The translations under genes and the position numbers were made by a program. DNA of 64,000 nt from Paradevosia shaoguanensis (lineage in GTDB: Bacteria; Pseudomonadota; Alphaproteobacteria; Rhizobiales; Devosiaceae). Location of the stretch: contig NZ_CP068983.1 in NCBI RefSeq assembly GCF_016801025.1, positions 1,240,001-1,304,000 of the forward strand, in the 5' to 3' direction. A model generated the notes under the pieces. The model searched no databases. It was not told where the DNA came from and saw nothing but the letters and a program-made list of their open reading frames with translations. Positions 9,363-18,595 of the stretch are shown here, one piece after another; the stretch's first letter is position 1; every line of letters starts with the position of its first letter.

Positions 9363-9586
9363 TTTTACTCGTACCAGCTGTCAGTCCAGAGCCAAACGCC
9401 CCGAGCTCGCGATCAAATGGACGGCGCCGAACGACCGCCTGAAGTGCACGCGAAAAGTGATCGTCTGTGAGTGCCTGTCAGTCAAGAGACTCCCCATTCG
9501 TTCCTGGGGGGAGCGACAGGATCGCCAGTTCCTCAAACCCTCGTTGCTGCTAGTGTGGCAGCAGCCAGTCGAACGCCGAGGTCCCC

Positions 9587-10285
9587 ATGAGCCGTCTGAC
9601 CCATAACGAAGTCCATATGGTGCACCGGATCGGCTGGTTGCGCGCAGCGGTACTCGGCGCCAATGACGGCTTGGTGTCTACTGCCAGCCTCGTAGTGGGC
9701 GTCGCCTCAGCAGGCTCGGATCGGTCGGCGATACTTATCGCCGGTCTCGCTGGCCTCGTTGCCGGTGCAATGTCGATGGCGGCCGGGGAATACGTCTCGG
9801 TGAGCTCTCAGGCCGACGCAGAGAAGGCAGACCTCGAGCGCGAGCGGAGGGAGCTGGCTGACAATCCGGCAGGTGAGCTCGACGAACTCACCGACATCTA
9901 TGTTGCCCGCGGCTTGAGCGAGCCGCTCGCGCGGCAGGTGGCCGAACAGTTGATGGCTGGCGATGCGCTGGCGGCACATGCCCGCGATGAGCTCGGCATA
10001 TCCGAAACCGTCGAAACCCGGCCGATTCAGGCCGCTATCGTCTCGGCCCTGACCTTCTCGGCCGGCGCGATCGTGCCGATCCTCGTGGCCATCGCCTCCC
10101 CGACGGCAGCCACAGGCTGGACCGTCGCCGCCACTACCATAGTGGGTCTCGCCATCCTGGGGGGCCTCGGTGCATCGGCCGGCGGCGCAGGCATCGCCAA
10201 AGGCGCAATTCGCGTCACCTTCTGGGGCGCCCTGGCCATGGCCGCAACCGCCGTCATCGGCACGGTCTTCGGGGTGGCGGCCTAG
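9587..10285 (+). CDS. VIT1/CCC1-family metal (Fe2+/Mn2+) transporter
   Basis: The 232-aa membrane protein begins with the family signature LRAAVLGANDGLVSTASLVVGV, followed by LVAGAMSMAAGEYVSVSSQ. It has a central acidic cytoplasmic region (residues about 80-140, many Glu and Asp) and three C-terminal membrane segments. Vacuolar iron transporters and their bacterial relatives move Fe2+ or Mn2+ out of the cytoplasm, and the acidic region is the expected metal-binding domain. An in-frame ATG further in (MVHRIG) is an alternative start. It is flanked by opposite-strand genes and is probably transcribed alone. Confidence 0.88.
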   Translation: MSRLTHNEVHMVHRIGWLRAAVLGANDGLVSTASLVVGVASAGSDRSAILIAGLAGLVAGAMSMAAGEYVSVSSQADAEKADLERERRELADNPAGELDELTDIYVARGLSEPLARQVAEQLMAGDALAAHARDELGISETVETRPIQAAIVSALTFSAGAIVPILVAIASPTAATGWTVAATTIVGLAILGGLGASAGGAGIAKGAIRVTFWGALAMAATAVIGTVFGVAA

Positions 10286-10374
10286 TTGGGGTAGTGGCGG
10301 CGGGATAGCTGCTCGAGTATGCTAGCGGCCTCAGAACGGCCCCACCCATGTAGCAAGCCGTTCTAGTTTGCGGC

Positions 10375-11367
10375 CTACGCGAGAAAAGCGAGGTTTTCCC
10401 AGCCGACAGTGCGGGTGCCCGCTTCGATTTCGGCTACGCATTGGGCGATGCGGTCCAGGGTCGGTGTGGGGTGGTTGCCGCGGCGACGGGTGATGGCGCC
10501 GACGTGTTCGCTGCATTCGGTCTTGCGGTGGTGTACCGCGAGATCGCGCCAAACGCCTGTTCGGCCCACGCCTCCGGTATGACCGCCCCAATAGGCGCGC
10601 TGCGCGTCCCAGGAGGCTGCGATGCGGGCGGGGTCGTCGTCGGCGAAGGCGTCGGGGCTGAAGCCGTCGACATCTACGAGTCGGACGTCATTCAGGCGCG
10701 CGATTTCTGCGCCCTCACGTGCGGCGCTTGACAGGAGGCGGATGGCGTCGGGATCGGCATAGATGTCGAGCACGTCGCGGTCGAGTACGGCCGTGCCGTA
10801 GTAGACGGCACCAACCACCATCTTGGCCCAGAGGTAGCCGAAAATGTTGTCGGTCACCTCACAGGCCTGCAGGCTTCGTAGGTGGGCGGCGAGTTCTTCA
10901 ACGCGCGGGCTGATCGTGCCGTCGACTTCGCCGACACGGAAGCTTCCCTCACCGGCATAGCGAATCTTGCCCGGCGCTTCGATGAAGCCGCCGAAGGTAA
11001 GATAGGCGCCGATGACCCGGTGGGCGCCGAAGGCCTCTGCCAGGGCGTATTCATTGAGGCCGTTCTGCAGGGAGACGATGAAGCCGTCTTCCGCGAGCTT
11101 TCCCTTGAGGAGATCAATTGCTGCGTTGGTATGCGGCGCCTTGACGGCAAGCAGTACGCGCTCCTGGCCGGGCTGCAGGTCTTCAGGCGCAATGACCTTG
11201 AGACGGGTCGTGCTCTCACGGAAGCCGGAAATCTGGAGGCCATCACGGGCAATCGCCGCACGATGGTCGGGGTTCGCCTCAACCAGCGTGACGGAATGGC
11301 CCGCTTCGTGGAGCGCCACGCCCACAACACCGCCGATGGCACCGGCGCCGATGATCGTATAGTTCAT
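10375..11367 (-). CDS. PanE/ApbA-like (2-dehydropantoate reductase family) oxidoreductase
   Basis: The start at MNYTIIGAGAIGG overlaps the SDR stop as ATGA. The N-terminus is a NAD(P)-binding Rossmann fold (GAGAIGG). VLLAVKAPHT and SLQNGLNE match the Lys and Asn regions of ketopantoate reductases. The C-terminal helical domain has YLWAKMVVGAVYYGTAVLD where authentic PanE enzymes carry a K(L)xxNxxxNPxxA-type motif. The catalytic Lys may be kept but the following Asn residues are missing. It is therefore more likely a PanE-family paralogue acting on another 2-oxoacid or amino-acid-derived compound. It is the last gene of a seven-gene operon starting with an ABC binding protein. Confidence 0.8.
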   Translation of the reverse strand: MNYTIIGAGAIGGVVGVALHEAGHSVTLVEANPDHRAAIARDGLQISGFRESTTRLKVIAPEDLQPGQERVLLAVKAPHTNAAIDLLKGKLAEDGFIVSLQNGLNEYALAEAFGAHRVIGAYLTFGGFIEAPGKIRYAGEGSFRVGEVDGTISPRVEELAAHLRSLQACEVTDNIFGYLWAKMVVGAVYYGTAVLDRDVLDIYADPDAIRLLSSAAREGAEIARLNDVRLVDVDGFSPDAFADDDPARIAASWDAQRAYWGGHTGGVGRTGVWRDLAVHHRKTECSEHVGAITRRRGNHPTPTLDRIAQCVAEIEAGTRTVGWENLAFLA

Positions 11368-12164
11368 TTGAGGTCTCGGGTAAGCGGAACATGCGGGCGG
11401 CCGCAATGGGAGCCACCGGTAATTTCGAGCACGGCTCCCGTGGTCCAGGGCGAGCGCTCGGAGGCGAGGAAGGCTACGGCCTCAGCGATGTCCGAAGGAG
11501 CGCCCGTCCGGCGCATCGGGGTCGCGCGGATCATGTCGTTGACATAGCCGTGCAGACCCGTGGATTCCTCGGAAATGACGTCATCGAGAATGAGACCGGG
11601 CGCGACGGCGTTGACGCGAATGCCATGCGGTCCGAGTTCAATGGCCAGCACCTCGGTCACCATGTTCATCGCGGCCTTTGAGCTGGCATAATGGCTGCTG
11701 CCAGCGCGGGCGGAGCGGCCGGCGCCCGAGGTGATATTGACGATGCCGCCTTTCACGCCTTCGGCGATCCAGCGACGGGCAAGCCAGCGCGACAGGAACA
11801 TGGGGCCGCGGACGTTGATGGCGAAGGTCCGATCCCATTCTTCCGCCGTCATGTCGACGAGCGGCAGGTTGGGATAGATGCCGTGCGCGGTGACCAGGAG
11901 GTCGGGCAGGCCGACTGCTTTCTCGGCCGCCTCGAACATCGTATCGACGCCAACCTCATCCACGACGTTGCCGGCAACAGCAACAGAATTGGCATCCGAA
12001 CCGGCTGCGAACGCACGGCCTGCTTCGGCGGCCGCAAGCGTCATGTCGGCGAAGGCGACCTTGGCCCCCTCTCGAAGCAGCGTCGCACCGATCACCTTGC
12101 CGATCCGTCCGCCACCGCCGGTAACGACGGCAGTCCGACCCGACAGCAATTGCGTCCCGCTCAT
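11364..12164 (-). CDS. Short-chain dehydrogenase/reductase
   Basis: I placed the start at MSGTQLLSGRTAVV, whose ATG overlaps the M28 stop; the longer frame is not homologous. The 266-aa product is a classical SDR. It has the cofactor motif TGGGGRIG near residues 15-22, a structural NVRGP, catalytic Ser in NITSGAG, Tyr and Lys in YASSKAAM, and VNAVAPG. It should interconvert an alcohol and a carbonyl with NAD(P). The substrate is unknown. The position after an ABC importer and a hydrolase suggests oxidation of an imported and cleaved compound. Confidence 0.88.
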   Translation of the reverse strand: MSGTQLLSGRTAVVTGGGGRIGKVIGATLLREGAKVAFADMTLAAAEAGRAFAAGSDANSVAVAGNVVDEVGVDTMFEAAEKAVGLPDLLVTAHGIYPNLPLVDMTAEEWDRTFAINVRGPMFLSRWLARRWIAEGVKGGIVNITSGAGRSARAGSSHYASSKAAMNMVTEVLAIELGPHGIRVNAVAPGLILDDVISEESTGLHGYVNDMIRATPMRRTGAPSDIAEAVAFLASERSPWTTGAVLEITGGSHCGRPHVPLTRDLK

Positions 12165-13903
12165 TGCGGCTTTCCTTTCTTCAACTCGGCAAGGCCTTCT
12201 TCGAGCGCAGCGCATGCCGCGGCGAGAGCCACGGCGACGCGGTTGCGCGCTCGCACCAGGCGCGTGGTCATGAACTTTTCTTCGTCGGAGCCTGTCGGCA
12301 GCGTCGGCAGATCGCGCACACCCTGAAGAGAGGGATAGGCGCGCATCGGCAGAGCCGGATCGTGATCGAAGGCGTCGCAATCGGTGTAGTCAACCGGCAC
12401 GAGGGCGCGGGAAACCTTGAAGAGGATGCCGTTGACCAGCACCGGGTCGGCGTCGGGAGGCAGGGCGGAAGCCAGCGCCACCAGCTTTTCTGCGCGCCGC
12501 TGCAATTCGGAAAGATCGAAGCGGGCGCCCACGGCCGTCTGCAACGAGGCCAGTTCCTCCAACAGGTAGCGACCATGCTCAGCATAGTCCAACGGCAGGG
12601 CAGCATCGGTCAGAAGCCGCCATACGGTATGCATGTAGATCTGGGTGTCGCGGACGAGGATATCACTATCCATCTGCTCGATGAGATCGTCCGGCGTGTG
12701 CCACCACCAGCCGGTGCCGAAGCCGCCGGACTTGCCGGGCCGGAACATGGCGACAGGGCCGTTGGCGGCAGGTGCAGCTTCGATAGGATGAGTGCTCATA
12801 TTGCCGAAGATCGCCGGCACGCCCATGCCCCAGAAAGACTGATCGCCGGCTCGCGCCATGCGGGCATTGCCGAAAGTCTGACCGGACACTTCGCGGATGG
12901 CCTCGCTGGCCAGGCCGCGCAATTCGGCCGCTGCGGCGGTGTCGGCAACGACGGTGTTGTTCTTGCCGCCGGTGCTGTCGACATTGACATGCACGAGGGC
13001 GCGCCTCTGCAGCTCTTCCCAATTGTGGTCGGCATACCAGGAGGAGGAAGAATAGCGGCCCTGGCTGTGGCCGGACCAGAATACGACGCGCAGTGCGCGC
13101 TTCCACTGGTCGCGATGCAGCGCGGCGATACGGGCCACCTCGATCATGGTGGCGTTGGCGCCGCCATTGTCCATCACGCCATAATACCAGGTGTCATGGT
13201 GGCCGGTGTAGAAGACGAAGGGCTCCTCGTCGCCCCCTGCGCTTGAGGACATATCCGCGACCAGGATAGGCGTGGGGCGCCAACCCGTGTCGACATCGGC
13301 AACCAATACGCCGTCAGCCGCGCCGTTCTTTGCCAGTTCCTCGCGCAGCTTCGCCCCGTCACTTTCGCGCACGGTGCAGACCACGCTCGTGGGCAGGTTC
13401 TTCGCCTTGTGATCGTCAGGGCTCCCCCAAACCGGCGAGATACACATTTCATGGCGCTGCTCGCTCGGGCTGACGTGGATCTGTCCGATAGCGCCCATTC
13501 GGCAGGCGATCATGGTCACCACCGGATTGGCGATGCCATCCATCAGCACGATCTTGCCGCGTACATCCTTGCCCTTGTAGTCGTCGGGCATGCCTTTGCC
13601 GACATCGACGACCTTGCCTTTAAGGCCACCGGCCGGAGCGGAGCGCGAGAAGGAATGGGTGATAGCGCCGACTTCGACGCCTCCCACCTTCACCGAGGCA
13701 CCCGGCTTGGGCAGGCTGATATAGGCCTCGTGCGACAACAGCTCGGTGCGATAGCCGTAGGACCGCATAACGTCTTCGCAATAGCGCAGGCTCTCGAGCT
13801 CGCCCGGTGTACCGGCTTCCTTTTGGTATTTGGCGAATTCCTCGAGGTGGCGCCACATGATGTCGCCATCGACGGCGCCGCGGACGCTCGAAATATCGGT
13901 CAT
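12161..13903 (-). CDS. M28-family hydrolase with altered active site
   Basis: The 580-aa protein has a PA-type domain (residues about 80-210) inserted in an M28 peptidase fold. Zinc-binding positions are partly recognisable: GHHDTW, DNGGANAT, VNVDSTGG and WWWHTPDD. Canonical M28 peptidases carry a Glu-Glu pair (catalytic base and zinc ligand) after a FW-G motif. The aligned segment here reads FWSGHSQGRYSSSSW, so both Glu residues are absent. No signal peptide is seen, so it is cytoplasmic. Similar substitutions occur in a poorly studied M28 subgroup. It overlaps the upstream permease stop and the downstream SDR start (ATGA both times). It probably acts on the substrate of that transporter, but hydrolysis of ordinary peptides is doubtful. 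Confidence 0.82.
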   Translation of the reverse strand: MTDISSVRGAVDGDIMWRHLEEFAKYQKEAGTPGELESLRYCEDVMRSYGYRTELLSHEAYISLPKPGASVKVGGVEVGAITHSFSRSAPAGGLKGKVVDVGKGMPDDYKGKDVRGKIVLMDGIANPVVTMIACRMGAIGQIHVSPSEQRHEMCISPVWGSPDDHKAKNLPTSVVCTVRESDGAKLREELAKNGAADGVLVADVDTGWRPTPILVADMSSSAGGDEEPFVFYTGHHDTWYYGVMDNGGANATMIEVARIAALHRDQWKRALRVVFWSGHSQGRYSSSSWYADHNWEELQRRALVHVNVDSTGGKNNTVVADTAAAAELRGLASEAIREVSGQTFGNARMARAGDQSFWGMGVPAIFGNMSTHPIEAAPAANGPVAMFRPGKSGGFGTGWWWHTPDDLIEQMDSDILVRDTQIYMHTVWRLLTDAALPLDYAEHGRYLLEELASLQTAVGARFDLSELQRRAEKLVALASALPPDADPVLVNGILFKVSRALVPVDYTDCDAFDHDPALPMRAYPSLQGVRDLPTLPTGSDEEKFMTTRLVRARNRVAVALAAACAALEEGLAELKKGKPQ

Positions 13904-14730
13904 TTGCTGGGTTCCTTTCCTTGCATCACCAGGCCGTCCGGCGTGCGATTGCGGCCCGCGATGCTCATGACGATGACGATCGCGACCGCGAGCAGGATCA
14001 AAAGACTAGAAAGGGCAGCAATCGTCGGGTCCTGCCATTTCTGGAGATAGAGGAACATCTCGATCGGCAGCGTGTTGTCGCCGGGCCGAACGAGGAAAAG
14101 CGTGGTCTCCACCTGATCGAACGAGGTGATCCAGGCGAACAGGCCCGCCGTCAGCACACCAGCGCGGATCTGCGGGAGCACGACGCGGAAAAACGTCCGT
14201 ATCGGACCGGCTCCCAGGTCCATGGCAGCCTCTTCCGTCGACCAGTCGAAATTGGAAAAGCCCGCTGCCGTGATGGCGATAACGAAAGGCGTAACCACCA
14301 GCACGTGGGTCAGGAGCAGGCCGGGATACGAATAGGCAATACCGACGCGAACGAAGAAGATGAAGAGCGCGACGCCCAGCACGATGCTCGGCAGGACAAC
14401 CGGCGCCATCAGGAATGCCTTGACGATATCGCGTCCGCGCAGCCGGTACTTGACCAGCGCATAGGCAGAGAGCGTTCCGATCACCAGGGCGATTGCAGTT
14501 GCCAGGGTCGCGAGGATGACCGAGCGCACGGCCGCTCCCAGGAACGCGCCTTGTTGCGCGAGGTTCTCGTACCAGCGGAGCGAATAGCCTTCCGGCGGAA
14601 AGACATTGTAGGCCGTGGACGAGAAGGAGTTCAGCACGACGATCGCCAACGGCGCGACGATGTAGATCGCGCCGGCCGCGCAGAAAAGCGCGAGAGCGAT
14701 ATGACGGATATGGGGCCAGTTGCGTGTCAT
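13900..14730 (-). CDS. ABC transporter permease, PotC-like
   Basis: This 276-aa inner-membrane protein has about six hydrophobic segments. It carries the EAA loop typical of importer permeases (EEAAMDLGAGPIRTFFRVVLPQIRAG, residues about 170-195). N-terminal motifs such as VVLNSFSSTAYNVFPPEGYSLRWYE resemble spermidine/putrescine permease PotC. It forms a permease pair with the gene just upstream (gap 3 bases) and overlaps the M28 gene by ATGA. Confidence 0.9.
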   Translation of the reverse strand: MTRNWPHIRHIALALFCAAGAIYIVAPLAIVVLNSFSSTAYNVFPPEGYSLRWYENLAQQGAFLGAAVRSVILATLATAIALVIGTLSAYALVKYRLRGRDIVKAFLMAPVVLPSIVLGVALFIFFVRVGIAYSYPGLLLTHVLVVTPFVIAITAAGFSNFDWSTEEAAMDLGAGPIRTFFRVVLPQIRAGVLTAGLFAWITSFDQVETTLFLVRPGDNTLPIEMFLYLQKWQDPTIAALSSLLILLAVAIVIVMSIAGRNRTPDGLVMQGKEPSK

Positions 14731-14733
14731 CGC

Positions 14734-15621
14734 TCAGCTCTCGCTATAGGCCAACAGCCGGTTGCACAGGGCGACCGTGATCAGCGCCATGACCAGAAGG
14801 ACGAGGCCGCCGACCGAGGCTACCGGCCAGTTGATGTCGGAGGTGGCCCGATAAACCTGCAGGGGCAGGACGAGCACTCGACCACCGCCGAGCACGGCCG
14901 GCGTCACCAGCGCGCCGAGCGCCAGCGTGAAACTGATCTGGAGAGCCGACACCACGCCCGGCAGGCTTTGTGGGAAGATGACGCGGCGGAAGGTGGTCCA
15001 CCAACCGGCACCCAGATCCATGGCGGCCTCGCGAAGGGCTGGATCGATGCGCACGAGGCTCGAAAAGATCGGGAACACGACGAGCGGCAGGAATACGTGG
15101 CAAAGGCTGATGACAACGCCCGTCAGATTGTAGACCAGCTCGAGCGGCTCCCGGATCACGCCAAGCTTCATCAGCGTCCAGTTCACCGCGCCCTGGTCCG
15201 AGAGCAGCACGCTCCAGCCATAGGAGCGGACCACGACGCTGACCAGGATCGGCGAGAAGATAATGAGCCCGTACCAGCGTTGCAGCGCCGGCCAGCGGCA
15301 GCGCCACAGACCATAGGCCAGCGGATAGCCGATGATGAGCGACACGAACGAGGTAATCGCTGCCATCTTGAGCGTGTCAAAGATGATGGCGTGGTAGTAG
15401 GGATCGGTCAGGAAGAGCAGGTAGGTCTTGAAGGTGAAATCCTCGACCAGCCGGCCACGCTCATAGCTGTAGACGCTGTATTCCAGGAAAGCGCCGATAG
15501 GCAGCACGAAAAGGAAAGTCATCAACGCGAACGCCGGCAACAGGAGCAGCCAGGGCCGCAGCTTTTGCCAAAACCGCGAGCGCGGAGCGATGACATCCGT
15601 GGGGAGGGTCTGGACGCTCAT
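14734..15621 (-). CDS. ABC transporter permease, PotB-like
   Basis: The 295-aa protein has about six membrane segments and the EAA-loop sequence REAAMDLGAGWWTTFRRVIFPQS. It resembles PotB-type permeases of the polyamine/Fe3+ importer group. The start ATG overlaps the ATPase stop codon, implying coupled translation. It pairs with the PotC-like permease downstream. Confidence 0.9.
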   Translation of the reverse strand: MSVQTLPTDVIAPRSRFWQKLRPWLLLLPAFALMTFLFVLPIGAFLEYSVYSYERGRLVEDFTFKTYLLFLTDPYYHAIIFDTLKMAAITSFVSLIIGYPLAYGLWRCRWPALQRWYGLIIFSPILVSVVVRSYGWSVLLSDQGAVNWTLMKLGVIREPLELVYNLTGVVISLCHVFLPLVVFPIFSSLVRIDPALREAAMDLGAGWWTTFRRVIFPQSLPGVVSALQISFTLALGALVTPAVLGGGRVLVLPLQVYRATSDINWPVASVGGLVLLVMALITVALCNRLLAYSES

Positions 15622-16691
15622 TTTTGCGGAAACAACCTCGCGGCGCGTGCCTGCCAGCCGATATCGACCAGCACCCCGCGCTCGTGAGGCTTCTCATCGG
15701 CGATGTGCGGTTGCTGGGCGGTGAGTTCGATGCCCTGCTCGGTTTCAAGCACATAGTCGATGGCGGAACCGGAGAACACGACCTCGCGGATACGCGCCTT
15801 GGTGCGCACATCCATCGCCGCGGCAGCGGCGCCAATGCGGATGGCTTCATAGCGCAGTACGATATCGCCTTTGCCGTTTGTCGGAGCTGCGCCGACCGAA
15901 GCCGCAAAGCGCAGGCCTTTCAGAGAGACGGCAGCTGTGTCGCCGGCGACGCTCTCAACATCCACAGGCAGAGCGTTGGCATTTCCGAGGAAGGTTGCCA
16001 CGAACCGCGTTTTGGGAGCGTCATAGACTTCATGCGGCGACCCGATCTGGTGGATGCTGCCCTCGCTCATGATGGCGATGTTGTCCGACATGGTCAGCGC
16101 TTCGCTCTGGTCATGCGTGACATAGACGAATGTGGCGCCGACGCTTTCCTGCAGGCGCTTGAGCTCGATCTGCATCTGCATGCGCAGCTTCAGGTCCAGC
16201 GCGCCCAGCGGCTCATCGAGCAGCAGCACCTTGGGCTTGTTGACGAGCGCACGGGCAAGCGCCACACGCTGCATCTGACCACCCGAAAGCTGGCGCGGCT
16301 TACGCGCGCCGTAGGCACCAAGCCCAACCAGTTCCAGTGCCTCGGCCACCTGCCGGTTCAGCTCTCCGCCTCTCGCACCGCGAACGCTTGGCCCAAAGGC
16401 AACGTTCTCGTGCACGGTCATATGCGGAAAGAGCGCCCAACGCTGGAACACCATATTGGTGGGCCGCCGGTAGGCGGGTACACCGTCGGAGCGCTGGTCC
16501 CCAATCCAGATTTGCCCCTGATCGGGATCCTCGAAGCCGGCCAGCATCCGCAACGTCGTCGACTTGCCGCAGCCCGAAGGACCGAGCAGCGAGAAGAACG
16601 AACCTTCCGGGATGTGAAAGTTGATGCCGTTCACTGCGACGTGGCCGCCAAAGACCTTCGACACACCGACAAATTCGACGCCTTGGCGCAC
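15618..16691 (-). CDS. ABC transporter ATP-binding protein, PotA-like
   Basis: The 357-aa ATPase shows Walker A GPSGCGKST, the Q-loop region VFQRWALFPHM, signature LSGGQMQRVALARAL, Walker B LLLDEPLGALD and switch His in VTHDQSEAL. A C-terminal TOBE-type domain (residues about 270-345) is typical for the polyamine/iron/thiamine importer branch. Separated from the upstream binding-protein gene by an 80-base gap containing a hairpin, it should be translated at a lower level than that gene. Confidence 0.92.
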   Translation of the reverse strand: MRQGVEFVGVSKVFGGHVAVNGINFHIPEGSFFSLLGPSGCGKSTTLRMLAGFEDPDQGQIWIGDQRSDGVPAYRRPTNMVFQRWALFPHMTVHENVAFGPSVRGARGGELNRQVAEALELVGLGAYGARKPRQLSGGQMQRVALARALVNKPKVLLLDEPLGALDLKLRMQMQIELKRLQESVGATFVYVTHDQSEALTMSDNIAIMSEGSIHQIGSPHEVYDAPKTRFVATFLGNANALPVDVESVAGDTAAVSLKGLRFAASVGAAPTNGKGDIVLRYEAIRIGAAAAAMDVRTKARIREVVFSGSAIDYVLETEQGIELTAQQPHIADEKPHERGVLVDIGWQARAARLFPQK

Positions 16692-16721
16692 GACGCGCTC
16701 CTAACTCTTGCTTTCAATGAT

Positions 16722-16747
16722 CGGCGGGCCATTCTATCGGCCCGCCG
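16722..16747 (-). terminator. Intercistronic hairpin between binding protein and ATPase
   Basis: The stem GGCGGGCC/GGCCCGCC (extended by one C-G pair) has a seven-base loop. No long T-run follows on the minus strand. It probably acts as a partial terminator or 3'-end stabiliser that leaves more mRNA for the binding protein than for the rest of the operon. Confidence 0.55.
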
Positions 16748-16771
16748 GTCTGTTTCAGGCGACCGGTCGGG

Positions 16772-17857
16772 TCAGCGCATCTTGAACTTGACCTCGCGGT
16801 CCCATCTCTCACGCCAGTCGGACGACATCTCGGCGATGTAGTCGTAATCGAGAAGGATCGCCTTTTCGGCGGCCTCCAGGCTTAGCAGCGGATTGGCCTT
16901 CTGCTCGTCGGAGAGCGCGGCATTAGTGGTCACGGGAACCGAATAGGTGAGTTCGCCGTACCGGGCCGCGTTCTCGGGCTCCAGTAGGGTATTGATGAGA
17001 TCGCCGCAGACCTTCTTCTCCTCGGGCGTGACGCCATTGGCGATCGCCAGGTACACAGGAAAAGCAATCATCCCCTCTTCGGGTGCGGCGAAACCGAGCG
17101 GCGCGCCTTCCTTCATCCAGACCGAGGCCAGCGAAGCGAACCATGGCGAATAATAGGCGTCGCCTGAGACGATGAGGTTCTTCACCGCATCGTTGGAATC
17201 CACCAGTGCGCGGATATTTCCGGCGTGATTGGCCCAGACCTCGAAGCCCGGATCGATATTGCGCTCATCCCCGCCGTTCAGTCGGGCGGCGATGGCCAGC
17301 ATGCGCGTGTCGTAGTCGAAGAACGTGACCTGCTTGTCATTGCCATCAGCCCACAGCACGCTCCAGCTCTTGGGCGGCTCCTTCACCTTGTCGGTGTTGT
17401 ACATAATGCCGATGGTGGAGGTCTGGTAACCGATCCCCTTGCCCTCGGGCCGCACGAAGCGCTCGAGCACGTTGGCCATGTTCGGGACATCCGCGGTCGA
17501 AACCGGCGCCCACATGTCATCGACCTTGCCCTTGGTGATGGCGTCGACATTGAAGAAGCCGCAATGCACCAGCGGATCATCCGGGGTGGTGCGACGAGCA
17601 GCTACCATCTTCGGATAGGTGATGGTGTTGTTCGATTCCAGGATATCGATCGTCACGTTTGGATGCGCGGCGCGATAATCCTCGATCACCTTGGTCGGAA
17701 TGACCCCCTGGTTGGACCCAGCCCAGATGAAGAAGGTGACGTTTACCTTGCCGTCCTGCGCCAAGGCCGGAACCACCGGCGAAGACGCAGCAAGAGCCAA
17801 GGCTGCGCAACCCATGCGCAGGAAGCGAGAAAGCGGTGATGAAACAGGGCGAGACAC
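16772..17857 (-). CDS. ABC transporter substrate-binding protein, PotD-like
   Basis: The 361-aa protein starts with a Sec signal peptide ending at VPALAQD. The mature part (VNVTFFIWAGSNQGVIPTKVIEDYRAAHPNV) has the periplasmic binding fold of the polyamine/Fe3+ class. It is the first gene of an operon with ATPase, two permeases, M28 hydrolase, SDR and a PanE-like reductase. Typical PotD polyamine-binding acidic residues cannot be assigned with confidence, and the downstream enzymes suggest an amide- or amino-acid-like substrate rather than a simple polyamine. Divergent from an Lrp-type regulator. Confidence 0.88.
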   Translation of the reverse strand: MSRPVSSPLSRFLRMGCAALALAASSPVVPALAQDGKVNVTFFIWAGSNQGVIPTKVIEDYRAAHPNVTIDILESNNTITYPKMVAARRTTPDDPLVHCGFFNVDAITKGKVDDMWAPVSTADVPNMANVLERFVRPEGKGIGYQTSTIGIMYNTDKVKEPPKSWSVLWADGNDKQVTFFDYDTRMLAIAARLNGGDERNIDPGFEVWANHAGNIRALVDSNDAVKNLIVSGDAYYSPWFASLASVWMKEGAPLGFAAPEEGMIAFPVYLAIANGVTPEEKKVCGDLINTLLEPENAARYGELTYSVPVTTNAALSDEQKANPLLSLEAAEKAILLDYDYIAEMSSDWRERWDREVKFKMR

Positions 17858-18017
17858 CGAAGACCTCCAATCCCCTCGAGATTACGGATATATGAAGGTT
17901 TGCACAAAGAAATGCTCATATCAAGACGACTTACGTAGCAGATATGGACTTTTGTCACGCAATGCGTAGTTTCGGATGTCAAACGTTCGCTTCGAGCGAG
18001 CTGCTGAGAGAAAGCCC

Positions 18018-18593
18018 ATGAGCGCTGATTTCGACCAGACTGACCTTGATATCGTTGTGGAACTTTCCAAAGACGGCCGCTGTCCGTTCCGTGAAATCGC
18101 CCGCAAGCTCGGCATTTCCGAAGGCACCGTGCGCATGCGCGTGGCCCGGCTTCAGGAGAAGGGCTACATCCGTATAGCCGCCGTCGGACGCCCCAGTGCG
18201 CTCGGCATCGCCTGCAACGCCATGGTCCTGCTCAAGGTCCCACCGCAATCGGTGCGACATGCGGCCGCGCTGCTCGCCGAACGCCACCATGTCCGCTTTG
18301 TCGGGGTGACCATGGGCTCGTCGGACATCGTCATCCAGACGCTGCACAATTCCTTCCAGGAACTGTTCGACTTCGTGTCCCGCCAACTCCTCGAAATCGT
18401 GCCCGACCTCATCAGCTCGGAAACGCTGCAGTTCGGCGAAGTCCTCAAAAGCGAATGGAACTGGGCCGAATGGTTCCGCAACGGGCTGGCGGCAACGCCA
18501 GGAGCGGAGCCGTCCGGTCGAAAAGTAACAGAAACTGGAGATGACGCCTCCGGCGCAGGCGATGCCGACGGCAACCAGAAGGAAGCGCCTTAG
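18018..18593 (+). CDS. Lrp/AsnC-family transcriptional regulator
   Basis: I prefer the ATG at 18018 (MSADFDQTDLDIV), which has GAGAGAAAG just upstream; an earlier ATG at 17976 adds 14 residues. Residues about 5-55 form the winged-helix domain (CPFREIARKLGISEGTVRMRVARLQEKGYI). Residues about 65-140 form the ligand-binding RAM domain. A polar Gly/Asp-rich tail (residues about 155-191) is not part of the family. Lrp proteins sense amino acids or related compounds. It lies back to back with the ABC operon and three bases ahead of the gamma-glutamyltransferase gene, so it probably controls both. Confidence 0.9.
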   Translation: MSADFDQTDLDIVVELSKDGRCPFREIARKLGISEGTVRMRVARLQEKGYIRIAAVGRPSALGIACNAMVLLKVPPQSVRHAAALLAERHHVRFVGVTMGSSDIVIQTLHNSFQELFDFVSRQLLEIVPDLISSETLQFGEVLKSEWNWAEWFRNGLAATPGAEPSGRKVTETGDDASGAGDADGNQKEAP

Positions 18594-18595
18594 CC

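Noticed and set aside
13921-15687. 588-codon plus-strand frame opposite the permease genes
   Set aside because: Very Arg/Asp/Gln-rich composition typical of antisense frames; the minus strand encodes motif-bearing permeases.
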